Shown: positions 48,441-61,788, counted from the first letter of the stretch. The stretch: DNA of 64,000 bases from Enoplosus armatus (GCF_043641665.1 NC_092183.1:16950501-17014500), one strand, 5' to 3'. Notes: generated from the sequence alone by a model not told the origin. Numbers and translations: made by a program.

Positions 48441-50184
48441 GGCTTGGTAGTGTACTGTAGCAGGCTAATTAGCCGGTCGCAGGTATGAGAAGAAAAAAAA
48501 AAAAAAAGAAATAGCTCTCTCTTTCTCCCTTGCTCCACTTCTACTTCTTTTCATCTCTCATTCATGAGCCCTTGGTGGTGCCCTTGGCATTGGGTATGTA
48601 AACTATCAATTCATACCATCACACACAGACTCAGGGCTGGCATTATAAAACCGTACCACAGGTTGCATAATGAGCACACAGCTTAATGAAGTTGTTTCAG
48701 CGGTGATGCTGTGTGTTAAAGAAAAATCAATGATTATTTCATAGACAGACATATTTTACTTAATGTGAATTCAAATGTAGTTTGTAGGAAGTTATTTCAA
48801 AGATAACATTTGGAGACTGTGATGCATCATTAAAAGTTAGGAAAGCACATAAATATTCCTCTTCAAATAATTTATTCATTCATTACCTCTGTCATCATAT
48901 GGTCAGAAACACTCAGTGGTTCTAGTTACTCTGAATCCAAGCCCACATAGTGACCACTTCCTGTGGTCACAGTTTGAGAGAAAAACGCTGGTTTAACCAA
49001 CACCACTGGTTGCAGGCTCCAATCCAGCTCAAATAAACAGCACCATGTCCTGCCTTTTCTTAACTTACTGATTCAAAGGAAAACACAGATTTCTCTGACG
49101 CACTGCAATGTTTTATTTTTACAATTTTCTGATACTGTATTGACTAAACAATTAATTGATTAAATGCAAATAATTGCTGGCAGCTCTACAATTAGGCACC
49201 TCTCATTATTGCTTTCTGTGTGTTTGACATCATTTTATTTTACCCACAGTCTGTCATTCAACTATTCTATTAATCAAGAACACAGAAGTGAAAATATCCA
49301 TCTAAGAAAAGAATACGTTCCGGCTTTTTTAGCAAAAAGATGGCTGGCTGGATGGCTGCGAGAGAAACTCAATCCCGCCTCCTGCTGAGGGAGAGACGAG
49401 CGCTGGCTGTTGACAGGCACACCACCTGACTACCACACAGCTACTGATTTGAAACGACAAGTCAAGAGGAGTCAGGAGTAAATAAGAGAGATATATAGAG
49501 AGTGAAAAATAGAGGGAAAAAGAGAGAGAGAGGGGTAATAGATTTGAGAGTGTTTTTGGGGAGTAAACAGATGGAGTAAACACAGCACGAGGGAAACCAG
49601 GGGACTCCACCGAACCCGCTCAATGTGTCACTGACACTGCAGAGCAGAATCAACAAAGTGCTCTGAGGGCAACATGCACACATACATACGCACACACCCA
49701 CACAATCACACACAGTTCACCAATTGGAAGGATGCTGGGACCCAGAGCTCCTATCCAGAGCAGTGACAGGCACATGGAGAACAAGCTGGCTGACAGCACA
49801 TGACAACTCCTCAGCTAGTGGAAAAGGAGAAAGGCATCTCCTACTCTACTTTATAACTGTGGCTTTAACAAGTGGCCTGAATATATGGTGGTGAATATAC
49901 AGTAACACTAATATTTTCAGGATATTTAGTCACTCTATATTGAGGCATAGCTATAATTTACCTTCTCTCATCTCTCATGCTCTAAACCTCATCTTAGCAC
50001 CCATCTGTATTGCTTCTCTCTTTCCAATTTCTTCCATGCCCCCAGACCTGCTTGCACGCCCAAACTCTGCTGCTGTGTGCCAGAGTACCAACAGGCCTGT
50101 AGGCCTGTCCAAGAGAGAGATAGAGAGGAAGAGAGAAAGAGGGAAGGTAGCCAATTAAGATTGGGTAATGGGAGAGTGAATGTG

Positions 50185-50187
<3 letters not shown>

Positions 50188-50225
<38 letters not shown>
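50188..50225. repeat. (TG)n microsatellite
   Basis: About 19 TG units. Confidence 0.95.
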
Positions 50226-50227
<2 letters not shown>

Positions 50228-52198
50228 GTGCACACTAGTATGGGTGAATGCCTGACTTCAAGCGGCTGTAAGTGCACTTGCTCTTGTGTGAGCATGTGTG
50301 TATGTGCATGGTGCCACAGGCTGTGCACACAGCCAAACTTAATTTAGCAGGCCCCGGTTTTTAACACAGGCCTGAAGCTAGCCAGCAAGCTATAGCTGGA
50401 CCAGAGAGCCAGAAGTTAACAGGCACATTGCTCTCCGAAACCCCCTGAGATCTCGTTCCCACCCTGAGGGCAGAGAGAACTCATTTAGTCATTGATGACC
50501 ATCACTGATCACATCCTTGTGGTCATATCGTTCCATCAGGCACTTCATTACAATAAAGCTTTATGGAGCAAAAACTTTTTCCCCCCCTGACTTTCAAGAC
50601 CTTGACAGTTGACAATGCTAAAAGAGGTACGGGGACCATTCAGCTGTCATTGACAAAACTTCTCACATGGATTGTGATTGTTGCGAAGCTGACATTTTGG
50701 AAGACTGCTACCACTTGCATTGCTGTATTCAGTCTGACAGACTCTGCTTTTAACAACAGAGGACAACAAAGATGGCAACATCCAACATGTTTCTGTTTTG
50801 TCTATGTCCCCTGGTAGGGGAGCTGAAAAGGCATGCTACTGTGTGTATACGTGTGTGCAGTACCCATGTGTAATGTATGTGTGGTGCATGTGTGGCATCA
50901 GGGCTGAGATGGATGTGGCAACATGGAATTTCTGTACTGCAGTGGGGCATGCCCTTGACGTTGTTGTCACTGATAAAAACACAGGCGCAGCAACGGTCTG
51001 AACACAAGCACACACCTTGATCACTGTTGTGTATGGGAATTCGCGCCTGGGGACTTAACACAACAAAACAGTGTTGCATTGTGTCTGAGCCTCCAAACAA
51101 ACAAATATGTGCCAAACTAGCTAAGCAAATAACAACCAAATTTTCACTTGTCTGGCTTACATGCTGTTTGGCTATGGAATTAATAAATATTGCATCAGTG
51201 AAAAGTAGATCAATTACAAATGATGGTGGGTGGATGTAGCCCAAAGCTAAAGATTGCAGAGTGACAATCAAACTAAACACAGAATGAGGCATGTGTGTTT
51301 GTGCATGCATGGGGGATTGTGTATGTGCATGGATGCATGCACACTGTCTCTCCGTGTGTGTCAGTTTGTGTCGTCTTATTCTACGAGGTAATAGGCAGTC
51401 AGCTTCACAGCCAGAGCATGACCTAGAAAGTGAAACCACACGGCAAGGGACTAAATGTGTCACATGGGCTCAATCATTTTCTCTCTCTCTGAAGACGGAG
51501 AGAGAGAGACAGAGAGAGGGAGGAAGAGGGGAGAGAGAGAGAGAGAAGGCTTCTACCAACCCGCTGCACTCAGAAGCTAATTAAGTCATTTGAAATAGCC
51601 ACAGAGGGTACCTGTATGCAATCTAGCCAAGGCAAAGGGTTGATGAGGCTCTGCAAGGCCCCAGGCTAACTTCAAAAAGAAGGCAAAGGAAGGGAATGAA
51701 AGAAACGAGGAAAAGGAGACAGTAAGAGGAAAAAAAAGTGAAGTGGATTTTTTAATTGAAGCCCAACTTGAAGAAGAGCATGTGTGTCTGTGTCTCCTCG
51801 TGTTGTGCAGCAGGAAAAAGGTTAAGCATGCCCCCAGCAGAGTATGTCTGCACACACAGGCTCTCAGTGGGGAGCAGGTGGGAAGATGCAGGGATGGAGG
51901 GATGGAGGGGTGCAGGAGAAAGGCTCCGGATAATTGAGAGAGTTCACTGAGCGGCCATGTCATACGGTGTGTATGTATGTGCGTATCCATGAACTCCCTA
52001 TCCCACAATGGCATATTCACACAAACACACACCTGTGTGTATTTGCTCTGTCCCTTCTTGGACACATGCTGAACTTAAAACACTTTCTAATCATCAGTGT
52101 ACACAAAAGCCAGTTACAGACAGAAAATGGTGGGGGTTATACTGAGAAGCTGCTAATGCAGTCAATGTGAAAGATAGAGAACTATAATTCATTTTTGC

Positions 52199-52228
52199 TA
52201 TATATATATATATATATATATAGATAGA
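52199..52228. repeat. (TA)n with GATA tail
   Basis: About 11 TA units followed by two GATA units. Confidence 0.93.
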
Positions 52229-52359
52229 TGTCCAAACCACAGATGATATAAGAAATCTACAGCTGTGCTTGAACAGAACACACACATCTGAGGGTTTTGT
52301 GCCCTAACATGCATGCCCTCACCAGGGGCAAGCCTGGCGACACCAGCGACTGAACTGGG

Positions 52360-52360
<1 letters not shown>

Positions 52361-52394
<34 letters not shown>
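52361..52394. repeat. (CA)n microsatellite
   Basis: About 17 CA units. Confidence 0.95.
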
Positions 52395-52398
<4 letters not shown>

Positions 52399-52919
52399 AG
52401 ACTGCGGCATTGGCAGTGTGGTGATCACAGGAGAGGGCAGACAGGGGGCTGGATGTAGAGTGATTGGACTATTCTAGGTCAGCTCTCCTGACAATGCACC
52501 ACTGTCTCCTAATGTGGTGGGCTAAAGGATAAAGGCTGTGTTTGGCCTGACATTACGTCGACATGTTCCAAAAGGAATACCTGATACAGACACAAGACAC
52601 ACATAAAAAGGCACATACAGAGACCCATAAATGTACACATGCACAAATCTATCTGTGGCAATGGAGGTTAGGGCGGGTTCAAGACCCCAAGTATTTGATT
52701 CACCTCTCTTTTTTTTCTATCTCAGTCTAATAAAGCTGTATGCAGCAGATCTCCGCTACAGCCTACAGAGAGAGATCAGCCTGTGGACTTCAAAGAGGTT
52801 GCAACTAGGTCACCACAAGACACTGCAGTCAGCTAGAGCACAGTCTCTGGTCTGAGACACCTCACTTCTCTCCCTCTCCCTTCTCTCTCTCTTTCCCTCT
52901 CACTCTGCCAGCCACTTGA

Positions 52920-52946
52920 TCTCTCTCTCTCTCTCTCTCTCTCTCT
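52920..52946. repeat. (CT)n microsatellite
   Basis: About 13 CT units at the end of an 85-bp CT-rich stretch. Confidence 0.93.
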
Positions 52947-54254
52947 AAATACAATGATATCAGTGAAATTAAAATGGATTATAGCGCCTTTCTCTCTTGT
53001 CATTCCCCGGGGTTGTACAGCACCATGTCACGTTACTGTTACTATAATGTTATTTCTTTATCACTGTCCATCGAAGCTGGTGCTCAGCAGTTTAACTAAT
53101 GTTTAATTTAGACACAGCGAGAGAAATGGAGAAAGAGAGGGGCAGCGACAGGAAGGCAGAGACAGAAAACGAGACAGAGACACCAAGCAGAATGCAGAAA
53201 CAGCCAAATCCTCCATGGTCACACACTGCCATCCTGATCTGTCAAAGGCCAAAGAGACAGTGACTCTAAAGGCTACTGCACAGCACTTTAGATAAAACAG
53301 CCACAGAGGCAGCCTGAGAGATGAACAGGAAACAGGAACCTTAGAAACAGAAGAAAGAATGGAGAGAAGAAGAAAAATTCAGGAGGGAGAGCGAAGGGCA
53401 AGTTTGAACAAGGTCAAAATGAACAGAGAGCCGTAGGGCCGCATAGCCTCTCTGAACATCGAGCACAACGCAGCAACTCTTAACACAAGAAAACAGCCAC
53501 CAATATCTTACTTCATTATGTAAGTGAAGGACATAATATACAGTAGCTACACACAGACACACACTTATATCCTGTTCACTAAGGATAGGAAACCACATAT
53601 GAAAACGATAAAAGAGCTTTCATTTATGGGCAGATGTGAGTGTGTGGATGTCAGTTTGTGTCAGTGTGTGTTCGCTTTTGTATGCATGTGTGTGCAAATC
53701 TGTACATCTGTATTCAATGTATGCATTTTAGACAAATATGTTTGTATCTGCACAAGTGTTGTTTGTGCGCGCGCACCACTTTAGGGTTGATGACAACACC
53801 AAACATCCCTTTGTATTGCATAATCTTAACTGAAGGGCTGCATTCGTCACATTGGCAACTGGAGTGAACTGAAGCAGGACTTCTCTCTGTGTGAGCACAG
53901 AACAAGTTTGGAGCAGCTGGCAGTTATCACATACTCACATACTATATATACTACGCAGCATCAACGTTACAGTAAATCTTGATTTAGGCATGTCTTCCAC
54001 TGACAGATTTATTTCTGAACAGCATTTCCTCAGTGTCATCATATATACATATTTTATTTTCTAAACAAACTTCTGTTCTATTAGTCTTTGTTGCAAAGTG
54101 TATTTGTGCATAGAGGATGTCTTTTTTAATCAATCTCTGTGAAAAGCTGAACAATACAGGCCACTAAGGTAACAATTATCTATTACTGCTCCTAATAGGT
54201 AATACTGCTCATTTAGCTTTTAATACAACTCTTGGTTCTGTTTTATGACAATGC

Positions 54255-54415
54255 ACCTGATGTGGCCACCAGTCACCACTGGTATGTCAAATCAACGCTT
54301 ATACCCACCACTGGGGGCAGAGACTGGGGTTCAATACCCTGCAGCAGTATCTCTGGCTTGATCGTGTGTTGCTACAAACATAGTTGGCAATGCACGCGAG
54401 TGGGAAGCCAGTGAG
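54255..54415 (+). mobile_element. tRNA-derived SINE fragment
   Basis: Contains a B-box-like GGGTTCAATACCC near 54327, preceded by CACCAGTCACCACTGG and followed by TTGGCAATGC.CGCGAGTGGGAAGCC, a body motif that I recall from teleost tRNA-derived SINEs. The A box is eroded and the 3' tail is not clear, so the limits are approximate. Confidence 0.5.
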
Positions 54416-57052
54416 TCAACAGATCAGTTGTGCACGCACTGAGATGTAATTACTGTTATAAACAAAACTACAGTATATCAGAATTTTGCTAATGTTGTGG
54501 ACTTGATGAGCCATTGTTGTTGGAAGGTCTTGATAAAGTGCATCATTTCAATCAGTTAATGGGTCAATTTATCGCTTGGTCAATCACAATGACAGAATAT
54601 CAACAATCAAAATCAGACTTTCAAACAAGAGTGCATCTACTGCTTACTAATGTGTATGTTTTAGGTCAATGTCTTAGAGGCATGACTTGTCTCACTTCAG
54701 GGATCACTGCAGATGCTGCTGCGTCCTTCAGTCAGCTGATGAAGAGCAGCATGTCAGGGCCTTCCTGGAGACAAGCTACACTGGATGTGATTATTTTGTT
54801 CGTACTCCTGTGCGTTTGCATTTGCTTTATTATCTGAGTGTACAGTATGGGTGTATGACTGACTGTGTGTGTTTTGTCACTGTCGCTGTGTTTCTGGGTG
54901 TGTGCCGCGGCGTACTGCGTTCTGAGCTCAGGTTGACATTCGCTTGACTGACATCGGGGGCGACAGCAGCACAGTGGCATATGGTAACCGCCTGCTAACC
55001 GCTAAAACTTGACATCAGCGCAAACAAGTCAGCCAAGCATGGCATAGTGTGCTCCTGAGAGGGTTAAGGGATAGGCTGTCAGCATACAGCGGGATAATAA
55101 CACCTATCACAAGCACCGTAATACCAGAAAAAGGGGAGGGGAGCCAGACCAAATACACAGGTTGGTGTTGAGTCAGACGAAACTGATGACAAGTTAGACA
55201 AACAAAGTAATGGATAAACTATAGCAGAAGTAGAATGTAGCATATATGTATTTGTCAACAAGTATAATTCCTCTTGCGGGCCCCCATAAGTGGAGGCTGG
55301 TGTATAAACAATTAATTAATGTGGTTAAAAAAATAAATAAAATAAAATAAAACGTAAAATATGTAATCATAGGAGAAGTTATATTTGTTGACACTTATAT
55401 CTGCTTATTGCTACATTTTAGTGTGTTATAAACCATTTATTAAATGCTTATGTTGAGCTTATAAATGCTAAATAGGGGGACTTAAACTTGTTACCTTTAC
55501 ATCTGATTATATTCATGCCTGGCTTTGACATGCCTCTTTAGTACTTACACTGAAATTTGACTTCTCTTTTCTTTGCCAAAACACAGATTGTCACACACAT
55601 AACGCATAATATTTATAAGAAAAGTGATTGTAAATACCTCATCTGGTTTGATCCTCACCCTTGAGAAACATGACAATGCATTTTTGAAAAAAAAGCCACA
55701 ATGAGAGGAGTCTACTGCCTCTTCTTGCATGTGTGTGCACTTTTTTATTTCTTTATTTCTGTCTATGTGGCTTTTATGAATTACCTGGAAATGCATTGCA
55801 TTTTCACACGAAATCAAATACATCTCCGACTACACCTTCAACACGTCTTTGCTTGGATTTCATGAATTTTTGTGCAAAAGTTCAGACCAAAATGCTTGTT
55901 GATGCCTATTGTATGGGACACACAGATATACAGACACAAACTGTTATCCACTGACCCACTGAGCTGCAGAAGACAAAAGAGCTGCAGACAAATCTGATCA
56001 CTGATGCCATCTCTCCTCATTGTCTGTCTCTCTTTCTTTTTGCACAGACACAAAAGCACATATCTTGAAACACTGAGACACCGCCATCACTGCCATGATC
56101 TGACGTACTGAAATGTACATTTCACATCCACAGAGAATGCAGGACAATATCAGTCTCAAAAGACAGATAAGCCTTCAAATAAAGATTCCATCTTCAATGT
56201 CTGGTCGCATACTGAGACAGAAAAAAAAAAAAAGCAGACACTAACACATAACGGGTAAACACAGATAAAACCGCAGCCTCAAATAAATGTATGGCATATT
56301 ACTAATCATCTATATATGACAAATAACCCAGTGGGCCAAATGATTGAAAAGCTGGTTAAGATGTCTGAATAGCATCATGTTGTTACCATAAGACATTGGA
56401 CACTGAAAAAAGTCAGTCTCCAAAACTGCATTTCAAATGTCTACAGGAAAACCAGAGCAGCCCTCCAGCATAGATTTTCCTTTAAACCACAGAGGCGGCT
56501 ATAAAACTATTAACAGAAAGATATGTTGTTGTTTGCCTCTAACCCAAGTGGACCCCAAGAACCCTGGTAACCCCTATTTAAGCACTGAGTTTCCTCTCAT
56601 TGATCAAAGTGTGGTGCACACTGCCCAGGAGCATGTCACTGGCACTGGAGAGCTTACAGCAGGTTCCAACTTTGACCCTAAGAGATGCTCAGTGGTGGAT
56701 GTGTCTGTGTGTCTGTGTGTTCATAGTGTAGTGTAAATTCACAGAGGGTCACCTATCTGCTCACCGCTAGCTCCTCACAAAACTCAATTTCCTCCTGGAG
56801 CGTCCACAGCCAAGCACTTTTAACCTCTGCAAACCTGCTGCGATGGAAGATACATGTAAAATTTACAAGATGATGAAAGAGTCTTGGCATGTGTGCGTGT
56901 GTTTGTGTCTGCATGTAATATTAACTGACACATGTGGTACACACACCCACCTGTATCGAAAAAAGAAGTAAAAGCTGTTAAGTTTCAGCTGTCAGATAGT
57001 GAACATACTGCCGCACAGGTTGACGAATTGTGCAAAAGATTGTGAAGGATTT

Positions 57053-57078
57053 CTGTGTGTGTGTGTGTGTGTGTGTGA
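57053..57078. repeat. (TG)n microsatellite
   Basis: About 12 TG units. A complementary CA array lies 180 bp further on. Confidence 0.93.
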
Positions 57079-57255
57079 GTATGTGTGTATGGGCCATAGA
57101 GGACTGTTCCCAGTGAGAGAGTGAAGAGGTATCCACCACACACTGCCTGGGGCCCTCTGGAAGAGAGACTAAACAAGACCTTCCCTTTGGGACGCACACA
57201 CACAGCCTGCAGCTGCAAATGACCTACTACCCACCTCACACACACAGACACATGA

Positions 57256-57284
<29 letters not shown>
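57256..57284. repeat. (CA)n microsatellite
   Basis: About 14 CA units, in inverted orientation to the TG array at 57053. Confidence 0.93.
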
Positions 57285-57288
<4 letters not shown>

Positions 57289-57636
57289 AAGCCTTTTTGA
57301 TGATATAATTTGTTAATTTCAAGGGAAAAAAATAGTCAATTATCACATGTGGACAAAAAAAATGTACACTGCCAAATAATGTTTTACATTAGTCTCCCTC
57401 TCTCATTTTCTTTTGTTTTCCATCCTCCCCCAAGCAACATGGTGGCATGAGCAGCCTGGAAACTGACACACCAGACAACTCTCAACAGCTTTTTCAACTA
57501 TGTACATATACAGTATATTTGGACATATGAGTACATAGTGTGCATCCAGAGAGTAAAAGATGTATTCCCTCTGAGTGTATATAAGCTACTATAACAAACA
57601 TCTGTACTTGTCATGTTCACTTTTCTGAATCTACAG

Positions 57637-57889
57637 CAGTAGTTCCCAAACTTTTTTAAACCATGGCACTGCAGTAACACACAAACACAAACTCTTGCAC
57701 CCCTTTAAGCTGAGAATGTCATAGTAAAAATATATTATCAGCATTTATTTTAGGTCTATTTACTGTGACAAATGTGTGATAAAATGTTATTAAGAGGGAA
57801 CAACAAAAATTGGAAAGAAATCTTGCCACATCCCTGGCCAGTTTTTATGGCACCCCGTGGTTCTGCAGTAGCCACTTTGGGAACGACTG
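57637..57889. mobile_element. hAT-type MITE with 8-bp target duplication
   Basis: A 253-bp element with inverted ends CAGTAGTTCCCAAA and TTTGGGAACGACTG (13 of 14 positions pair), the terminus pattern of hAT (Charlie-like) elements. The inner motif ATGGCACCCCGTGG is also typical. It is flanked by ATCTACAG (57629-57636) and ATCTAAAG (57890-57897), an 8-bp duplication with one mismatch. No open frame, so non-autonomous. Confidence 0.9.
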
Positions 57890-57955
57890 ATCTAAAGCTC
57901 TATGTTTAAAGTCACACTATTAAAATTGGATTACTTTTAGAGGAGGAATCCTCTA

Positions 57956-57971
57956 ATGCAAATGCATTTGC
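57956..57971. promoter_or_regulatory. Palindromic POU octamer site
   Basis: ATGCAAATGCATTTGC combines an exact octamer with its near mirror; GCAAATGCATTTGC is a perfect 14-bp palindrome. Such overlapping octamers can recruit POU dimers. It lies 67 bp after the MITE. Confidence 0.35.
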
Positions 57972-58592
57972 TATGTGAGCAAATCCAGAGGTACTTTGTA
58001 CATGATAAATGATATCAGCACAGTAAAATTGCCTGAGTTAATATACTGTAACTCTCAAAGTGTTAAAATCAACACTTCCTGTGTTTAGAAAGGCCAATCA
58101 ACACTTATTAACACCACAACATTTGCTGTGTGTTTTCCCTTGAATCTCTGCTCTTAGCCCAAATGTGAAATGTCATAATGCATGTTCCCCCTTACATACT
58201 TGTGTATTTGGCAGATTTGCACTGGATGCAAATTACAGATGCCACTGGTAATTACGATAATGACAGGACCTCCAAAAAGAAAATCCTTTTTGAATAGGGC
58301 TTGATATGAAATGCAAAGAACATGTCCTACACCAGTGACATGCAGAAACAATGATAAAAAAAAAACATGTGCTATGACCTTGTACCTGCAGTGTGTGTTT
58401 AGAAAATACTTCAAACCCATTGTAAACTGTCGTTCTCATTCATCAGTGTCTTGTGAAACAATAGCCTGTGTGTTTTCCTAGAGGAAGCCTGAGGATGAAC
58501 ATATCTTCTTCATATCGTTCTCTGACTGACAAATAAAGGCTCCCTGCCAAGAGAAACTCAATGAGACCACAATCAATATACTGCTACAAGGT

Positions 58593-58628
58593 ACACGCAC
58601 ACACGCACACACACACACACACACACGC
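58593..58628. repeat. (CA)n microsatellite with CG interruptions
   Basis: About 36 bp of CA repeat with CG steps at both ends. Confidence 0.93.
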
Positions 58629-58879
58629 GTACACTGCACAGATAGGGAATGATGTACGATTACCTGGAGCACATAACAATCAGCTGATGCTCATACAGTA
58701 TGCACACGCACACACTTGCGTACTGCATGTATACACACACAAGCAGACGTGCACACTGAAAGACACTTAATATGCAAATAATTCTTTTTACAACAGGGAC
58801 AGCACTCCATTGTTCATCTGGACGAAGGGGGGCAGATAGATAGATAAATAGGTCTCTAGATATCTAGCTTGGACCTCAA

Positions 58880-59065
58880 TTGATGAGATTTCACATACGG
58901 CAGCAGCAGTGCTGTTAGGACAGGGAATACCACCACAAAATAATGTTTTCTCTCCCTCTGATCAATTTTTAATTTGGCCTGTGCAGCCGAGCCCTTGGCG
59001 GGACTGGCCCCGGTAATTATGGTGGGTTATTGACAGCTGCCTTCCCGCGGGATGCTATTTAAAAG
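58880..59065. promoter_or_regulatory. CNE-like block (candidate enhancer)
   Basis: About 185 bp, repeat-free, with CTGATCAATTTTTAATTTGGCC near 58957 region, CCGGTAATTATGGTGGG near 59010 and TTATTGACAGCTGCC near 59028 (TGACAG MEIS/TGIF core fused to an E-box). CpG dinucleotides are kept. Strongly enhancer-like in composition; conservation not tested. Confidence 0.42.
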
Positions 59066-59252
59066 AGGTTTAACCCCAGAGCAAGTCCAGGCCCCACACC
59101 CACCTTTGAAGGTGTCAAGTGCATTGATCTGAGCTGCGGGATGTGCTGGGACCTTCCCACCTGGAGGTGTGTGTATACCTGTGTGTGTGTGTGTGCGTTG
59201 CTTGCAGGGCTGCTATTACAAGGCCATGGCAAGGTGGAGCATCTTTTGACCC

Positions 59253-59254
<2 letters not shown>

Positions 59255-59287
<33 letters not shown>
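59255..59287. repeat. (CA)n microsatellite
   Basis: About 16 CA units. A short TG run lies at about 59177-59194. Confidence 0.95.
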
Positions 59288-59291
<4 letters not shown>

Positions 59292-59412
59292 AACTGTCCT
59301 CTGGCTAAACCTGGCTGGCTGGATAGAATGATACCTGTCTGGCCTCTGTAGCCACCTGATGCCCCAAGATAGGCTGTACACACACTGTACATACAATGTT
59401 ATCACTGGGCTA

Positions 59413-59442
59413 CACAAACACACACACACACACACACACACA
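59413..59442. repeat. (CA)n microsatellite
   Basis: About 14 CA units. Confidence 0.95.
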
Positions 59443-59533
59443 TAGAAACAGGTTAACTCACAGCTCGGGGGGAATTAGAGGAACTAATGACAAAGGAGGA
59501 GATTGAAGAAAGGTGGTTGAGAGACAGAGAAAG

Positions 59534-59535
<2 letters not shown>

Positions 59536-59609
<74 letters not shown>

Positions 59610-59615
59610 GAGAGA
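59536..59615. repeat. (GA)n microsatellite
   Basis: About 80 bp of GA repeat with one GATA interruption. A shorter GA-rich stretch follows at about 59899-59931. Confidence 0.96.
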
Positions 59616-60639
59616 TTGTCACAGCACACAGGGCAATGACACAACACACCCAGATGCCAGAGTGTGCAGCCGATGTTGAAGAGGACATCATACAGCTAAA
59701 AAAGAAGAGGGTGGGCAGCATGACAGAAATTAAAAGAGGATTTCTGTGTTTGAGTTTGTCTGCTTCGTTGCCCCCTTTCAGCCTCCCATTGAAATTCTGG
59801 GCAGATACAAACCCCTAGGCTTTTGACACACTTTTGAAAACACCACACCCCCTCTTTCTTTCCAGTGGGTCTCCAGTGTCGAGCCTGACTCACTATCGAG
59901 AGAGAGAGGGAGAGGGAGAGAGAGAGAGAGAAGGGGGGTGAGAAGGAGGGGAGACATTACGGGGGGTATAGATCTGTTTATGTATTAACAACTTCCAAAT
60001 TAAATTAAGTCGTTCTTGAGGGTAGCGTATAATTTTTGTGGTTTGTGTGTGGTTGTGTGTATGTGTGCACATCTATATGCTCTTAACAAGTTGTAGAGTT
60101 GTCAGGCTTGATATTGTTGATGAATTGATTCATATTTTAAATACTTAAAATACACAGAAAAACAGATTACATTAATAAACAATTAAATCAAGTTAAAGAC
60201 TTTTGACAATCTGAAGAAAGAAACTGCACCACCAACTGAAATTTCTATAGCTGACAAAAAATAACTAGATTGTCTCGAAATATTGAAAATGAATTTAGAT
60301 TTTTACCCAAGATGAATACAGAGGTTTTGGGAAGAGAAACTAACGCTGGCTGTAAAAACAAAAAATGGCAACTGCAGGAGAAGTCAAGGGAAAGAGGTTA
60401 AGAAGTGATATAAAGTAGAAAACGTTGGCTTTTTGCTTCTCAACTATGTTGTGTCATGGCCAGATAAGTGATACAGGAGAGCTATGGCCTCAAAACAGCA
60501 TGCGTGTGTTTTCTTTCAATTTGGACACAAACTTACACAAGTTTAAAGCCCTACTCTTAACTCCAACAGCTCCTACAACTAATGATCCCACCTTTCAATA
60601 TTCCCTCCATCCTCATTTATTCTGACTGTTACCTCACAA

Positions 60640-61150
60640 TCTACACTCTCTCTCTCTTCCCTATCCCCTATCCCCTCCAAACCCCATGCGCCCACCTCCA
60701 CCATCTCAGTCTCAGGATGCAGAGCAGTGACAGGGCCAGAAGGTAATGATACAGCTGCCATGATGCAACAAGCAGACCTGTCGACTGTCAGGAATTGAAA
60801 TCATGAAGGAATAAGCTGTCATTAAGAGGCCCTCTCCCAGTAGTGGAGCTGTCAGACGCCTGCCTTCTGCCTACTCTCTCTCTCTCTATACTCCCGTCTC
60901 TCCTCTGCCAGTCCCACCCCATTTGCAGACACTCCCTTGCCCTCCTCTCATTTCTCTCTTCCTGCTTCAATCCTCTCTGTACCCCTCTCCTCCTTTCCTC
61001 TTCTGTCCTCTTCCAACCAATCATAACCATTCTCCCTCTCTGCACCCCCCCACTCAACTCCCCTGCTCTCTATCTCAGATTCCTCTTTTCCACCTCTTTC
61101 CACCGCTCTCCTCTTGTTGCTGGAGCATCCTCCTCTCACCTGTCATTTTA
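60640..61150. repeat. Pyrimidine-rich tract
   Basis: About 500 bp with a strong C/T bias on the plus strand, interrupted at about 60710-60840. Frames of about 60 to 105 codons on both strands here are compositional artefacts. Confidence 0.7.
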
Positions 61151-61321
61151 CCTCTAGGCTATGGGAAAAGCACCACTTCCATGTGCACACACGAGCATTA
61201 AGACAACATGCATGAGACCTGCACACACAGCACAAAGATTTCCCTTTACCCGGCGTCACTGCACACACTGTGCCAAATGCCACAAGCATTCCGTCTGCCC
61301 GATGTGATGCATTTGTGTCTA

Positions 61322-61324
<3 letters not shown>

Positions 61325-61358
<34 letters not shown>
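61325..61358. repeat. (TG)n microsatellite
   Basis: About 17 TG units. Confidence 0.95.
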
Positions 61359-61359
<1 letters not shown>

Positions 61360-61714
61360 TTCTCTGTGTGCACATGTCTGTGTGTACATTTTAGACTTAC
61401 CTTTAACATATACATTTTGCCAGCTTATTGATGTGTCATCACATAGCAGGCAGAGACAGGGTATGTGGTGTGTGTGAGGCAGGCTGTCCCGAGATTCACC
61501 CTGTGATTGTTTGTGTGCATGTGTGTTGTGTGAAGGACCTGATTAAATAGCACAATCAGCTATTTTTCCCCATCGGAAGAGAGGAAAGGCTGACTCAAGG
61601 TTCCAAAGAACATGGCTAAGAATTTCAGAGTGGTGCTTTGACACAGGTATGTGCAAGCCCATACACATCATAGAATTGCACTGCATGCACACACACACTG
61701 AATCTAATTAAGAG

Positions 61715-61717
<3 letters not shown>

Positions 61718-61750
<33 letters not shown>

Positions 61751-61788
61751 ACTCGTTCATGTGTTTTGAAAAGCCCCCCCCCCCCCCC
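61718..61788. repeat. (TG)n followed by poly-C run
   Basis: About 15 TG units (61718-61748) and, after 25 bp, a run of 15 C (61774-61788). The homopolymer length may be unreliable. Confidence 0.93.

Noticed and set aside
50750..51463. 237-codon open frame on the minus strand
   Set aside because: No family likeness, long His/Thr-rich parts from CA-type repeats, and no splice-site pattern that fits FAM172A.
56437..56736. 99-codon plus-strand frame with balanced composition
   Set aside because: No recognised motif, no splice evidence, and it ends in a TG-rich stretch. Left as unassigned intronic sequence.
58020..58110. AGTGTTAAAATCAACACTT-type repeated motif, considered as a transposon
   Set aside because: Only two short related copies (AATCAACACTT) with no ends or target duplication visible.
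59453..59721. Poly(SL) and poly(RE) frames over GA arrays, also at 19347, 19860 and 46054
   Set aside because: Direct translation of dinucleotide repeats in all frames; no evidence of coding.
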